Below are positions 27,401 through 40,211 of a DNA stretch of 64,000 nucleotides, one piece after another (within the stretch, counting starts at the first letter, position 1; each line of letters starts with the position of its first letter). The stretch covers positions 3,899,390 to 3,963,389 of the forward strand of contig NMRA01000001.1 in assembly GCA_002633005.1 (NCBI GenBank), in the 5' to 3' direction. Below the pieces are notes generated by a model. The model was given only the letters and a program-made list of their open reading frames with translations, searched no databases and was not told the origin of the DNA. The position numbers and the translations under genes are program-made. The stretch is from Phoronis australis (Eukaryota; Phoronida; Phoronidae).

Positions 27401-30192
27401 ATCTTGATCTTCTTAAGTAGAAGTCAAGTTAACGAAGTCAGTTTTGCTATTGTATTTTATTCTTATACATGACAATTTTACAGTTATGTGGCCTGCTGAC
27501 ACCTCAAACTGTTGGTAGTTAGTCTCTAGGCTTTGTACACAAAGGAATGCAATGCCCATGTGGTCTTGCTTTTGGCTAATGTTCCTTATGTTATGCACAG
27601 CTGGATTGTGAAATTTAGTTCTTTATCCATCTGGGCAGATTCACCGTTTAGACAAATTCTCACTTATTCACATGTCTCTAATAACTACAGACGGGATTAG
27701 GACATATTACAACTTTTTTTTCATGATAACGAAGTTACCATTTGCCCTTTCCGCATTTTTCTGTTTCTGATTCTTCTGTTTGTCTTGCAGTCATATGTAA
27801 ATATTTACAAAGGTGACGTATTGCCCGAACCAAAGTCGATGCTTCAGGTAAGTAACTCTGTTCGTACAATATTCATGTATTTTTTACGAGATATGCTTAT
27901 CTACCGACTTGCATGAGATACTGCATATGTTTGGCTACAGTCATTTTATGAATAGATATTGGCACTGCATTTGAGGAAAGAGTAATAAAAGTCTATTCTT
28001 GAACATTATGCCTATTGTCTCTTAAAAAAGAAACGTGCGTTACTCTCTTGTACATTGCTGTTGCAGGCCACTGCTGAAGCCAATAATCTTGCAGCTGTTG
28101 CAAAAGCCAAGGCCGATTACATAAGTGCAATGGAACTGGTAAGTTCACAGTTGTGTTCATTCTAACTGTTCTTTGTAGTTCTCAAACAAAGTTCCTGTTT
28201 TTGTTAAGCAGGTTTTAATACCTTCCTGATTAGATGGAAATAAGTTGTGCTAAGAATGTCTATGGACAAGTTGGAGTATCACTTTATTTTGTTTAGTCTC
28301 TGGTTGCGTCATTATCAGCTATGTCAGGAGTTGATGGTTTACAATGTGAATGACATAGAAGAGTGTTGATTTGGTGCCAGTTATCATTCAGTGTTTTTGA
28401 AGCCGTTTCTGTCTTGGAAAGTTGCATTTTTTGTGTACAGTGATGGCTTTTGAACAAGATCTCACATGATGATGTAACAGGTCTTAAGTATTGATACAAT
28501 TTTGTCTAGCAAACTTTGTGTTGACCATCGCCATTTTCTAGTTCCACCGATATTAAATAGTTTCTTGCCTAACTAGCAGAAAGTGGTGACTCAAAAGTTA
28601 CACGGAAAGGCATTCGCTTGTCTCAGTATTGTAGGTTTTCAGAATGGAGAAGTTTCTCGGAGCTCATGCCATATTGAGACCAGTTCCATGTCTTCTCAAT
28701 CTGAAGACTGGTCTCTTAAAATTTCCTGGAATTGTCTTCAGATTTTTTGTGTTGGAAAAGTAATGAAATCCTGAAAACTATTTACAAATGTTGCATTTGC
28801 TTTTATAGTACTTTACTATTGTTTGAAGTCAGGAACAGCATTGCTGACGGTTCAAGTATAACTGTCAAAACACCGTGCAGACTGAAAAGTTTCTAGACGT
28901 TCCAAGCAGTCTCAGAAAACAATTAGCTATTGGAAGCAGTGAATTTCATATTAAGAGCTAGTCATGTCTGTTTCTTTAGGTATGTGGGGGTGACAGACCA
29001 TACCTACGACCTGATCAACTACAGGCAGATCACGAACGCTGTTTACAAATAGCTGTGGAGCTCTTTGGCAACTGTAAGAAGATGGGTGGCAAAGAATTTA
29101 GCCAGAACTATGAAGATCAACTGAAGGTGGAGCTACAGGAGAGCTATGACAGTTTCATCAAGCAGAATGATGGCAAGAACATCTTCAAGGCTGCGCGTAC
29201 ACCAGCAACACTCTTCACTGTCATGGTGCTGTTCTACATAGTCTCTGGTATCCTGGGTATGATCGGCCTGGAGACCATAGCCAACCTGTTCAACCTTGTC
29301 GTAGTCATCTTCTTGGGGTTACTGTGTGCCTGGGCTTATATAAGGTACAGTGGTAGCTACCTGGAGATAGGCGACACCATCGATAGCCTTGCCGAAGTTA
29401 TCTGGGAGTCGGTGAGTGACACCTAGTGATATTACATACTGAAGTCTGCAAGATATGATACGATTCAATTTTCTGTGTCTTGTAATAGTGATAAGTTCCA
29501 GTGCTATTGTATGACTTAAGCTATGATTGGTCAGTAGGAGATTTTGCCGTGTTGTGATTAGTCCAATTACATAATATGTGTATTTGATCGCACACTAACA
29601 CTTGTAACTTTTCTCAACTAGAGGTGGAAAATTTATGTTTCAGTATCTAAATGTGCTTGAAAGATCAAAATTGTTGAGTAAATTTGTTGACAAGTTTTAG
29701 AAAGTTGCGGTAAATTTTGGAACTTGAGTTCAGGATATACAGGTCGAGCAGATCGGGTTGATGTCGCTACCTGCAATCTCAGCTTGCGTTTTACCAAAGT
29801 GGGATGCTGCATGGAATTTTTGGTGTGTGCCTAACCTGGTAGGGTCTGGCTCTTAGCTGACCAACAAGCTAATTTCAATATCTAGTTGCTCTAATGGGAA
29901 TTTTTTTAATGTGATTTTCAAATTTGCTTGCTTTTCGATAATTATATTGTTTCTTTGATTGCTGATGGCAGTAGTCGTGTTTTTCTGTATTTTGTAAATA
30001 ATACTGCGTGGAGCAGCTTTCAGTAAAGGCTCTTTAACTCCAACACACAGTTGTTTGGCTTGTACTTCCGTTTGGATACACGAGTTTTGCTAACGAAATT
30101 GTTTCATATTTCAGTTCCTGGGCCATGCCGTGTCAGAAATTTCACAGCAAGGTGCAAAGTATGTGGTGCAACAGAAAACCAAGCAGAACTGA
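18439..30192 (+). CDS. ATL: Atlastin, ER membrane-fusion dynamin-like GTPase
   Basis: Coding exons: 18439-18511, 19284-19498, 20037-20276, 22490-22540, 24487-24546, 25355-25447, 26815-26953, 27170-27297, 27791-27847, 28067-28138, 28980-29411, 30115-30192. All join in phase with GT-AG introns and give 545 aa (vertebrate atlastins are about 540-580). Residues 76-83 are the P-loop GAFRKGKS, 148-151 the DTQG switch II motif, and 220-221 the RD of [12 protein letters not shown] (guanine specificity). A three-helix middle domain follows, then a hairpin of two membrane segments (about 453-472 and 475-496) and a short tail ending VVQQKTKQN. Atlastins tether and fuse ER tubules by GTP-driven trans-dimerisation, with both termini cytosolic. 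An in-frame TAA at 18427 precedes the first ATG. A second in-frame ATG (18454, peptide MADELRNRK) has better context and may be the real start. Reading through the exon-11 donor would end the protein at VSDT (stop at 29424), a possible alternative C-terminus. Confidence 0.97.
18590..19080. repeat. Degenerate CACTGC / GTCTCAAC-rich repeat in atlastin intron 1
   Basis: Words such as CAGTGCCACTGCCACTGC, CTGCCTACTGCC and GCCACCGTCTCAAC recur irregularly. It looks like an old, heavily diverged simple tandem repeat. The open frame on the - strand here is a by-product. Confidence 0.4.
22980..24315. repeat. Degenerate satellite-like tandem array in atlastin intron 4
   Basis: At least six diverged units repeat the words 'CTAGTGGCAATTTTAGTTTT', 'ATTTGCTTCAT' or 'ATTTACCTCA', 'ATGAAATTTGGCAAG' and 'CTGTATCTCCT'. 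GAAATTTGG-type words fall near 23186, 23363, 23483, 23873, 23967 and 24103. Spacing is irregular, about 95-390 bp. No coding capacity: the many short open frames here are shadows of the repeat. It lies between coding exons 4 and 5. Confidence 0.65.
25833..26311. mobile_element. hAT-like non-autonomous element with decayed open frame
   Basis: The left end CAGGGCTTGGAATTTTCC is mirrored by the right end, which reads CAGGGGTTGGAATGACCC on the other strand. GCATAT lies immediately outside both ends (25827-25832 and 26312-26317), consistent with a 6-bp target duplication. Inside, an ATG near 26076 opens [19 protein letters not shown] and is interrupted by a TAG after about 24 codons. The frame continues with KTFLEVVP, so a coding fragment may have been captured or has decayed. 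It sits in atlastin intron 6. Assignment to hAT rests on the CAGGG end only. Confidence 0.6.
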
Positions 30193-31038
30193 GTAGATAC
30201 GACTTCTATTCAAGACTGTTATGCAATGAAGCCTTGAAAACACAACAGTATTGTATCAAATGTAACAAATAGTAGTCCACACAAAGATGGGTGACTGACA
30301 AATATCACCGTTTTGTTTTTTTTGTTATAATTTCAGGTTGTTGCATGAAACTTCAATGCTCCGTACTCGCTCAATTGCTAAATACAACATTGGTAATGAG
30401 ATATGTAATATTAATCTCATGTTATCTAGTGCACGTTTTGTGCACTTTTTCGTATGTGTAGATTTTGTCATCCTTTGTGTACAGTTTCAGTTGATTGTGC
30501 TTGCAATGAGATCAGCTTGCATCATGACTGGTTGGTCAGGCTGTGAAGGTCACAAGCGACACATGTTAATTTGTTTCACTCGCTGCTTTTTGCTTAAGGT
30601 CTCATGGTCACTGATTGGAGATTTCTGAACGCTTCTCTTGATTATTTGTCACATATTCTTGTTGGTGAGAAATTTTCTATTTGCTGTCGTGTTTGATCGT
30701 TTCATTTGTGGTCGATTAAAGTCCAACTTTGGTCTGATGCAATGCGAGACAATTTATGGTGTTGCTATAATCACCAGTATTACTTTTATATGTGCCTGAA
30801 GGCGGGTCTATTCAAACAAAATGAAAAATGCATGCTATTTGTTAGATTTTTATTCCAAATTAACTGAATAAGGCAGGTACCACTTTTTGCTGACTTTTGT
30901 ATCTTGGTGTGTGTGGTTCAGTGCATAAATGCAGACTCCCATTTTGTGTAAGGTCAGGTTAATCAAGTGTGGAATGACAATTAGTGTCAATATTTTTTGA
31001 GTAAATTAATTTTAAAGTTGTTAAAAACCATTACCGGT

Positions 31039-31054
31039 AATAAAAATGAATAAA
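31039..31054 (+). terminator. Candidate polyadenylation signals for atlastin
   Basis: Two AATAAA hexamers 10 bp apart, about 850 bp downstream of the atlastin stop codon. They are the first clear pair after the stop. Actual use cannot be judged from sequence. Confidence 0.3.
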
Positions 31055-32787
31055 ATTGTATGAATATAAAAAGGCAATCATTGGTATAAATCCAGTAATA
31101 ACCTGTTTTGAGCAGTATTGCATCGCAAGGAGTGCGACTGACTGCACAAAACTGTCAAATAGTCATCACTTGATGTTTGTCTTTTTATTTAATTTTTACA
31201 GTTTTATTCATTCTGATGGATTTTCTTGATTCATATTTTGTTGTTATCTTTAAAAAGTGCAATGAAAAGTTTGCTGTCAAAAAGATTGTGACGTTCTGTC
31301 TTAAAAAAGGTCTCGGTGTTCGAAATGTGTTAGAGTAGGAAAAGAGTGAAAATGCTTGGAAATTTTTAGAAATGCATGACTGAAGAATTGTAGCGTATAA
31401 TCTCTCTGGCCCCTAGAACACGATGGTTCTCTTGTGAAATCGCTAAACATCCAATGGGCATGCTAGATGGACCATTTGATTGACAACAGAGATATACTCA
31501 GTTGTATGTGTTTATATTGTGATATATGAATTTGATAGCACAACGTAAAGTAAACTAAAGTTAATTTATTTTGAGAATGTATATAATGATCACTACCTGT
31601 ATAAAGTAGCCTAGCTGAAGGTAACCCGTTGGAGACATTATTTTCTCTCACTAGAGAGTACTGCATGTTTGTCTTTCAGATAACTGTGTTCTTTTGACTT
31701 CTTTCATTGTAAGATGTATGCGCCAAAAGAAAATAGATAAAATACCATCTTCCTGTCAGGACAGCTGATTCTGCTTGCTGATTTTTGTCCGGCTTATTCC
31801 TGCTGAAACTGATAAGACTTGTCATAATGACGGTAATATCTTCTCGCTCTCAACTGCTGCACCCACAATGGCCCATTGCTCAGAATGTGTTCTTAATTCC
31901 AGTGCACATGTGCAAAACACAAAACAACCTATCGTCAACAGCTTGATTTTTATCGTACATAACTGTGTGTTGTCCTTTTGTTAGGTTACCTCATGGCACA
32001 ATGAAAGTAGTGAAGGTTTCTCCAACATTGATTGTCAAAATCTCACTCTTTTTGATAGCACGTGCATGAAGAATAGTGCCTACAAATAATATACCCTCTG
32101 TAAAATATACATACCATTCTTGTCTGCCTGGAGGCAAGGAGAATGTCATGAAACGTTTGAGAACAATTGTACATTTTCGAGGCAAAACCACACTGAAATC
32201 TACTCCTGTAACTGCCTGCATGCATTCGTGGATGACAGTTTAGTTATCACAAGGTTAGTTTATGCTAGATTTGATGCTAATTCAACAAGTAGTGAACTGT
32301 CTTTCCATGTAAATATTAACTTTTGGTAAAATTACACTTCGTGGTGTACAGTTGCTATGACAATCAAGTCTGCTTGAACTCAACTGTTATGACAAGGAAT
32401 TCCATCAGCACTTAGCCATCTTGACAAGGAATATCGGGTATTTTGTCTTACTTATGGCTTGTGTTGTAGGTTAAAAATGTTGTCTCTGTCCATAATTATT
32501 AAGTTTGGTGTGATAAGTCAACACAGCAGACCAAGTGCTCTCACTTTTTAGAGATTATAGTATGCAACTTTCTTTTCAATTTTTGTTGTGTTAACAATAT
32601 TGTCTGCTTCTATATATGTAGTAAACGTGATGCAACAAGGTTAACTAGAGAGTTCTGTGAGATTCCTGATGTTTTACCGTCATGAGGTGCTACAACTAAC
32701 ATTTCGTAAGTGCTTACTCGGTTTTCTCTGAATGATTCCAAGTCATTGAATTTGAATTGAGGTAACCACAAACACATCTACTTCTGT

Positions 32788-32898
32788 GACTACCATACTC
32801 GTCTGGGTTATCACCCAGGGCGTGTAAACTGGAAATGTAAAAAAACGGGGTGGGCGGTAAGGCAAGCATTGGCGGTAATCCGGACGAGTACGGTAGTC
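32788..32898. mobile_element. 111-bp foldback element
   Basis: The left arm GACTACCATACTCGTCTGGG and the inverted right arm GACTACCGTACTCGTCCGGA match with few changes and continue into TTAYCRCC. The whole piece can fold into one hairpin. A related half-sequence occurs at about 7270-7300. No target duplication could be fixed. Confidence 0.65.
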
Positions 32899-35199
32899 TT
32901 TTCTTTGGACTGGGGAATAGCGATTACAGTTAGTGAGAACACAGCCAGCACTCTTAGCATAAGAGTGTGATGTGGCTGGTGCACACAACAGCACATGTAG
33001 AATTATTATTTTAATGATAGAAATGCTTCCAAAGAATTTTTAGATATCTGATTATGAGAGCACCTAATGTGTGTATTTTTGCTGCCTTTGTTTATTGTCT
33101 GTTGAAATTAGTGATAGTGTTTCAGAGTGCAAGTTAAATAACCCAGTAAGAAAGTATAGATTATTAGTGGAGCCTACTATAGGGTTCCCATTCTTGACCT
33201 TTAAAATACCTATGACTTTATTGTGTGCCCTTGTTCAAGCTTACAAGTTATCAATTTCAAAGGGAGTAATAAACTTGCACTTCTGTCAAAAACAAGCTTG
33301 ATCTTGGCCACTTACAGAGTCCACCTCATCTTGTTTCTTACTTCAATGAGATAGTGTTCCTGGGCTTGAGACGTGACAGGTAGTGTTAGCTTCAGATCAA
33401 GCCCCTCCAGTCGCTTGTCATGGCTAGATAGTGTGTCAGTCTCCCGGGCTTTATGGCCGTCATATGAATATCGGAATTATTTAACAATTTCAATGCGAGC
33501 AAAAGATAAGAACATGGCATTGCTTTGGATGCGCAAGTAGACTTGCGAGGAAAGTTTGTTTTTGATATAGTAACTTCTTGTAATGTGCCTATTGTACCTC
33601 CTTCATAAATATGTTAATTCGTGATACTTTATTAAATTTTGTTCAATCACAGTTAAATGTCGTTTCTGTTAAGTTTTTAAGAATTATCCCAAAGAGGGAA
33701 AATTTTAATTCAAAATACAATAGCCCAGACAGCGTGATCTCTGTAATTCATGAATGCAAGTCAGAAGGTTAGATGCTGCACCCAGACAACCAATCCTATT
33801 GAGATCAATTTCCAGCTGGAGAAATGCACCCTTGTAAATATTGAGCCGTCACAAATTGTAGATTTTGCTACAAGACTATCCAAAAAAGTGCGAAGCAAAT
33901 TACAGTATTTTGTGTCCACTAGTTCCAAGTCACACCATGTACAGGCTTCACAGCTTCAAAAGAAATTGAAACGTGAATTTTAAAGGATTTCTTTCCGATA
34001 CTTATAAAGTTTAACCTCATTTTTTAGGTCAATATCTACACAACTTCTTTCAGAGTTTACTTGCTCAAAGAGGCGTGTGTTCAGATTGCTAAACCACCAG
34101 TTACAAGCGATTGGTTCAAGCTCATCTTTGAAGTAACTATGGTAACTGCAAATGCACAAAGATGAGAAGAGTTGATAAAAATACTTGCATTTATTGCCAA
34201 CAATGAACAACTATTTTTGGCACCAGCAAACAAGTCTTTCCTAGTAATCCTATCTTTTTAGCCCATGTTTCCATTGTTTTGCATGGTAGTTTTTTCCTTT
34301 CAAGCTTGCCCAAACTCAACAGCTTTCACATATTTTTTATTTGTGAAAACATTCAGTTTAGTGATTGGGAGAAACTAACAGTTTGTTATTGCTCAACGTT
34401 AAACTTGAATGGATTACATAACTGTTGTAGGTAACATCATGGTTGCCAAAAAGCAGAATGACCATTAAGGGAAACGAACACATACAATGAATTGTCATTC
34501 AATGTTGACAAATACGTAGAACATATAAGAATATGAAAATGTTTTGGGAGTGCTCAATATGCACCTCTAGAGAAGGATATTTTGATATTGAAACTGGGAA
34601 TTTTGGAGGTGCTTTTATCCTTTCATCTTAATAGAGGTATCAATGTAAACAGATACCATGACAATGTCATGACAATTAATTGCTAGTGTAACTGTGTTTA
34701 CCACCACCTTGTTTTTGAAGTTTACTTTCAAGCAGATGTCTGGGAATTCTGCAGGGTTTTAACAACATTGTAAAAATAATAAATGCCAAGTAATGCTAAC
34801 TACACTTCGAAGAAAGGACACAAAACAATGGGCATAACGTTTTGGCAAAGTATTATATTGTCCCCTGCAAACCTTCCACTGTTGTCAATCAATGGCTTAC
34901 CTCAGTAAAACTACACTTGACAAAAGTACATACAACTTTATGAGACTCAACTAACTGATACTATAATGTCTCAAAATATAATGATCATTATAGTAAATAA
35001 AAAATAACGTCCACCCTTTGTGAAGTCCTTTCAAATTCAACCTCTTGATTCCTGGGATTCCACAGAAGAGGCTCGCTATTTGTATACACAACATTGGGAG
35101 GTAAATATCAGGAGAATCGACCCACATAAATAAATACAAAATAGCTGTTAAAACTTTCGATGGCATAGTTCATTCACGTAATATTACGTCCAGGCTCCA

Positions 35200-38100
35200 T
35201 TACTGTTCAAACTGATTCTTGTTTTTCAACAAGTATGCTGCCAGAAACTCGATTGGATTTGGTGGTCTGAAAGAGAAAAGAAAACAACATTAGACATGAT
35301 GATATGGCTGAAGGAAAAATCACTAGGTTTTTGGCAATGAAAAATTACTGCATTCAAAAAAATGTGTTGGATCAAGAAGCATTTGATCTGACGGTAATTA
35401 ATGGGCTGCTGTAAAAATGATGGAAAATTGTTCATAAGAAAGATACTTTCCTATGAAATGCACAATTGTGACAAATTCTCCCTTTTTTGACAAGTTTTAT
35501 CAAAGCAAATCAGGGTGAGCATGTTTCAAAATTTTATATCTTCTATTGTCAAGGGAAAAAAGAGAAATTTGCATATGTGACGTTGAAATGAGTTGGATTT
35601 TTTTGTTATAGTCAACCATAATAATCACTTCACAAGATGTCCCAAGAGGATTTAGGAAATGTTCGGCCTTTCCATTCAGATTAATGTCATGGTATAAAAC
35701 AATTCTTAGTTTTGAAAACATTCTCGTTTCACAAAAACGTACTGAAAATGCAATATATAGAATGGCAATGCAATTTAAACTACTTTTACCGCAGTGAAAT
35801 ACTCCGACAGTCACAGTTAGAGTTGTTTGAACAATCGAAGAATGTGGGCTACCGTGATGAGAGCGGTTATTTGTTACAAAAATTTGATTGAGACAACTTA
35901 CTGTTACGAAATCAATCGAAAGTATTTTCTTAGTCAAAACAGAGGTTTTTCTGGGTTTGTAAAGAACTGAGTCAGTTATTGATGGAGACGAGCCTCAGCA
36001 AGCTGGAGCAACACTCTGTTATAAGCTGTAGACACACAACACAACACAACACTGTAACCCACCTTTCTTTTGCTAACACGGACATTCCAGACAATAAGAT
36101 GGGAACCACCGTTTGATCGAGGTAAGCCCTTGTGGGTAAGGACTGTATTTCCACTTTGGACTTTTTATTGGTCTGACTTTCTGCGACGTCTGTTGCTATG
36201 ATTTTCTGCAAGTGTAAATACATATAACGTCAAAATAATCACAACTGTGACAATGTCAACACTCCGGGACAGAATGGACACTTTTTTCATAATCTATCAG
36301 AAAACTTTCCACCATACTTAAGCTTATACATCGAAATAAACGAATTAACAAATATTACAATTCTAACCTCGCGCATTACACAAAGACTGTGGACTAATAC
36401 GAGACAAAAAGGGCTGTACAAGTTAGACTACATGTAAGAAGTCTACAAAAACTGGTCGACAAAACCAATCTTATCGATGACAACTTGCTTAGAAACAATA
36501 CCTCAACAAATCCAACCGAATGCTAAACTTTTACAAACGGTGTGCAGTAACGGTGATTTGGAACTTGACATAGTCGGTTATGTAGTGATAGGCACCAGTG
36601 TTTTACCAATTAGCTCATCAATGCGAGAACATACACATAAGTAATCACACACAGAACTTGTCGCTTTTGGCACAGTCCTCGAGAACGACAGTTAATGAGG
36701 GTAACTTGTAGTTAATTCGTGCAAGTGCAAGGTGTTTTAAATCCTGTAATGTCATAACACGCAAGACTGCAAGACCAGATATCGCCATCTACAACTTATG
36801 GGCAGTGTTACATTTAGTTATAGATTTTTAATGACATTATCGACTAAAAGTCAAAGAAGATTGCAGTGCTATGACTACAGTTGTAAAATCTCACCTGTAA
36901 GCTCTCTGTGACACCAGCTTCAGCATGAGGATTAGTCACCTGAGCTGCCCCAGACTGTTGGTCATTTATCGGTTCACTGGCTACTGTTGTCTGGTCTGCA
37001 AATGTGTCATATAAAGATTAAATTAAAGAAATATCATTAAAACAAACTTCTCTTTGCAACACATGTATGTCCCCTCTGACAATAGTCAATGGAAAATGGG
37101 TGATGCCTGTACTGGCGAGACCCTGGCCTACAGCTTGTCGATTTTAAAATCTCATGGGATTACCTGCAGATCAAAATCATCCTCCCAACCAAACTTGATG
37201 ACCAAAGCTGCTGCCGTTTTCAAATTATTGAAAAGGCAAGATTTTTGTTGTGACAGTCAACATGATCTTGGACTTGTAAACTTCCAAACAACTACAGCAC
37301 AACTCTGGATGTTCCCAAGCACCAAGAATTGTAAATTTGGAAATCATGCACCAAATACTTAAAAAGTCTTCTAATAAACAGAATTTTATGGATGTGAGGT
37401 CAATGCGTGTAGTGCAAAGCAACTTGGTTGATTTCATAACTTATAAACACTGGCAAATCTGCATTCATTACTAGTGTTCTTAACACTTCAGTCACAAGTA
37501 TTATATAGAGATGGATGCATCAACATTCTCAACTACTAGTACCACATGTGAATCTACACAGACTTAGTTTTGGGTGCTGAGGCACGAGTTCCAGGCCGTA
37601 GCTAAGTCAAACCAATCTCCAAGCTCGGAATCAAACATGGACCAGTCAGGCAACCACAAAAATAGGAATCCGTATGGAGAAACTGGAAGATTATGAGAGA
37701 CTAGTAATATAAGAGAGATATCTGACGCACACTTCAAATATTTGGTAACTTGCCAAATTGGCGTTTACCTTGACTTGATAAATGTGGCTTCAACAATCAT
37801 TTGCCTTGGGGCTGATCTTAAATTCAAAACATTTCAAGGTGGCAACAGTTAAGCACTGTACAGTCTCATTGAAAAGGAACAACTGCAGGATAGGGGAGGC
37901 TTCCGGAGTACCGCTTTTTTAATTTTAAGGTTAGGTCAGTAAGGAATATCTGTGAGATACTGAGAGACTGATGTCAATTAAACCCTTTTAAAAATGTTAC
38001 TATTAGTATTAGCCAAATCTTCTTCGACTTGATAAGCACCCAACTTCAGGTTGGAATATGACATGGTGAAGATCTCAAATTCACAACAGCAATCGTCAAA

Positions 38101-38382
38101 AAGCTCAACCTTTCAAGGGAGAGCAATTGCCTGGTTCTCAAAATCCCGGACCGCTATATCCGACCAGTGCCGACCAGGTCGGTGACAGTGTGAGACCATT
38201 TGCCTTTTGTAAGAGTAAAAGTTGTGACGTAGGCGGCTTTATAGCCGATTTAAGACACTTCACGAAATTATTTTTGTTGAGAAAAGTGACAAGTGACTAA
38301 ACTAGGTACAGACTCACAGAGTGTAACTGTAATTTCATGTTATTAATGATTAACAAGCGAAAGTCTGCCTACCGTCCGCCAT
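35200..38382 (-). CDS. DPY30: DPY30, core subunit of SET1/MLL H3K4 methyltransferases
   Basis: Four coding exons on the - strand: 38382-38373, 36995-36895, 36205-36063, 35266-35200. They join in phase into 106 aa (human 99). The first exon encodes only MAD plus one base (ATGGCGGACG|GTAGGC). Residues 4-57 are a variable acidic N-terminus. Residues 59 onward carry the diagnostic Dpy-30 motif: [17 protein letters not shown], then [19 protein letters not shown], ending KNKNQFEQ. This motif forms a homodimeric helical bundle that binds ASH2L in the nucleus and supports H3K4 tri-methylation; DPY30 domains also occur in ciliary radial-spoke proteins. All GT-AG sites are good. It is convergent with atlastin and divergent from ZNF839. 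Pseudogene status is unlikely because introns and frame are intact. Confidence 0.97.
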
Positions 38383-38384
38383 TT
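38373..38384 (-). promoter_or_regulatory. YY1-like AANATGGCGG at DPY30 start
   Basis: The start codon lies in AAATGGCGGACG. AANATGGCGGC is the YY1 consensus often found just downstream of TSSs in TATA-less promoters, where it overlaps the translation start. This would imply a short 5' UTR. Confidence 0.4.
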
Positions 38385-39071
38385 TTGTTGTTAGTGGTGA
38401 TGAACGAAATTTGCAAGATCACGCGATTTTTCACGAGATATCTCGGCATTAACATCACGTGACCCATGATCAACCTGAGAACCGCAATAAACTTTGGGAC
38501 GGCGGGTTTCGGCTTATGCAGTGCGTGTTAGTGAACTTGGAATACCCAAATTTTATTGCACTACTAAACACGTCATCGGTACCAACCTTTCACTGGCTTT
38601 TTCATCCGTTATTTGCTATGTTATCTACCAAAACCATGCGCGCACCTAGCATGACAAAAATCAACGCCGACGAGGACTACTGAAAAAAAATAAATAAATA
38701 AAAAAACGGGCCACTAGGTTCATGCCTACGAATTGTGCATTCCCGCAGAATTCCTGTAGACTTTGTGGACTTTTGTCTCGTTTACTCGGACTTTTTGTTT
38801 CGCTGAGGCGAACCTTTTTTGCCCAATTCGCCCCTGAGCCCCCCCCGCCCCGGCCCTGGGTGCGCCCAGGCANCCGGCACTGGGTGCGCACAGGCATGAA
38901 AACAATAATCGATTAACCATTCACGGATCCCGAAAGCTGAGTGTGGCCATAGATTATAGACTATGGTGTGACACACAAGTTTCAGAACAGCAGAAAATGA
39001 GCGATTGTCGGCCAGTAAACGGCCTAAAGGCAAAAATTTCGATCATACTGAACAACAAGTTTCACTTTTTG

Positions 39072-39802
39072 TGCGATAATAGTCACTCAAAAAATTGGCA
39101 TCCGAGAAATCTCTGTTTGTGATCAGCTGAGTGCAAGAACTTTGAGCATTTAGGATATCAACAAACCTGAGTTTGGCCTATTACAATCGCAATGACACAA
39201 ATTGCTCAACCATAAGTAGATTATTTTGATGTTTAAAAATATTTATAATTCTAAAACCCATGAGTGTTACCAAAATGCGAAAAATAACACGGAATACTGG
39301 ATTGGGTTCTTTTACAAGGTAAACTGTTCATTTTTAAAAATTTTACTTCACTGGTGTAGGTAAATTCTACGTATAACAGTGGACCTACTTCTCAGAAATC
39401 AACAAAACACGTATGGCATCTGGGCAACNTGCGATAATGAACAAGTTTTAGTCACTCAAAAAATTGGCATCCGAGAAATCTCTGTTTGTGATTAGCTGAG
39501 TGCAAGAACTTTGAGCATTTAGGATATCAACAAACCTGAGTTTGGCCTATTACAATCGCAATGACACAAATTGCTCAACCATAAGTAGATTATTTTGATG
39601 TTTAAAAATATTTATAATTCTAAAACCCATGAGTGTTACCAAAATGCGAAAAATAACACGGAATACTGGATTGGGTTCTTTTACAACGTAAACTGTTCAT
39701 TTTTAAAAATTTTACTTCACTGGTGTAGGTAAATTCTACGTATAACAGTGGACCTACTTCTCAGAAATCAAATTAACAAAACACGTATGGCATCTGGGCA
39801 AC
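39072..39802. repeat. About 360-bp direct duplication split by a single N
   Basis: 39072-39428 and 39430-39802 are nearly identical, differing at a few bases and small indels (GAACAAGTTTT after the first 9 bases, AAATTAAC near the end). The only base between them is an N at 39429. This pattern suggests two overlapping contigs or two haplotypes joined end to end rather than a biological tandem repeat. Confidence 0.85.
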
Positions 39803-39853
39803 AGGTAAACATGGCACAAATGAATTATTAGGGAGACAATTGAAAGCAGTAAT

Positions 39854-39965
39854 TGCATACACACACACACACGCACCCACGGACACACACACACACGCAC
39901 ACACGCACACACACACACACACGCACACACGCGCATCCAGGCACATGCACACGAACCCACACACC
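39854..39965. repeat. CA/TG microsatellite
   Basis: An interrupted (CA)n array with CG and CC interruptions (ACACACGCAC, ACCCACGGAC), about 110 bp. Cys/Val-rich frames on the - strand are translations of it. Confidence 0.95.
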
Positions 39966-40211
39966 TCTCATACACACACTTAGTTAGCTGAGCAATTATG
40001 AGTAAACACACCTGATTTTAGGGCCTAAACTTTTCATTTAGGGTAAATGCAACCTCTTTCCGTAAAATACTGTAACACGATTTTAACACCCAAAAATGTC
40101 TTGTTGAAAAACTCCTGGCATATAGTATAATAGGTTCTCGAAAGCGGTTGTACGAGTGGAGCTGAAAAAATACCAGAGGCCAACTACTTCCGGTATCCGC
40201 CCAGGGCCACA

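Larger units (their letters stand above)
30193..35199. other. Convergent interval between atlastin and DPY30
   Basis: Probably holds both 3' UTRs. For atlastin, two overlapping-range AATAAA signals occur at 31039-31044 and 31049-31054. For DPY30 (- strand) an AATAAA complement lies near 34187. A second acceptor (TTTCAG, exon base 30337) could join atlastin exon 11 to a three-codon alternative tail. A foldback element is at 32788-32898. I see no further gene. Confidence 0.45.

Noticed and set aside
32743-32994. 83-codon - strand frame
   Set aside because: Covers the 111-bp foldback element; its openness comes from the repeat.
39754-40011. Cys/Val-rich open frames
   Set aside because: Direct translations of the CA microsatellite.
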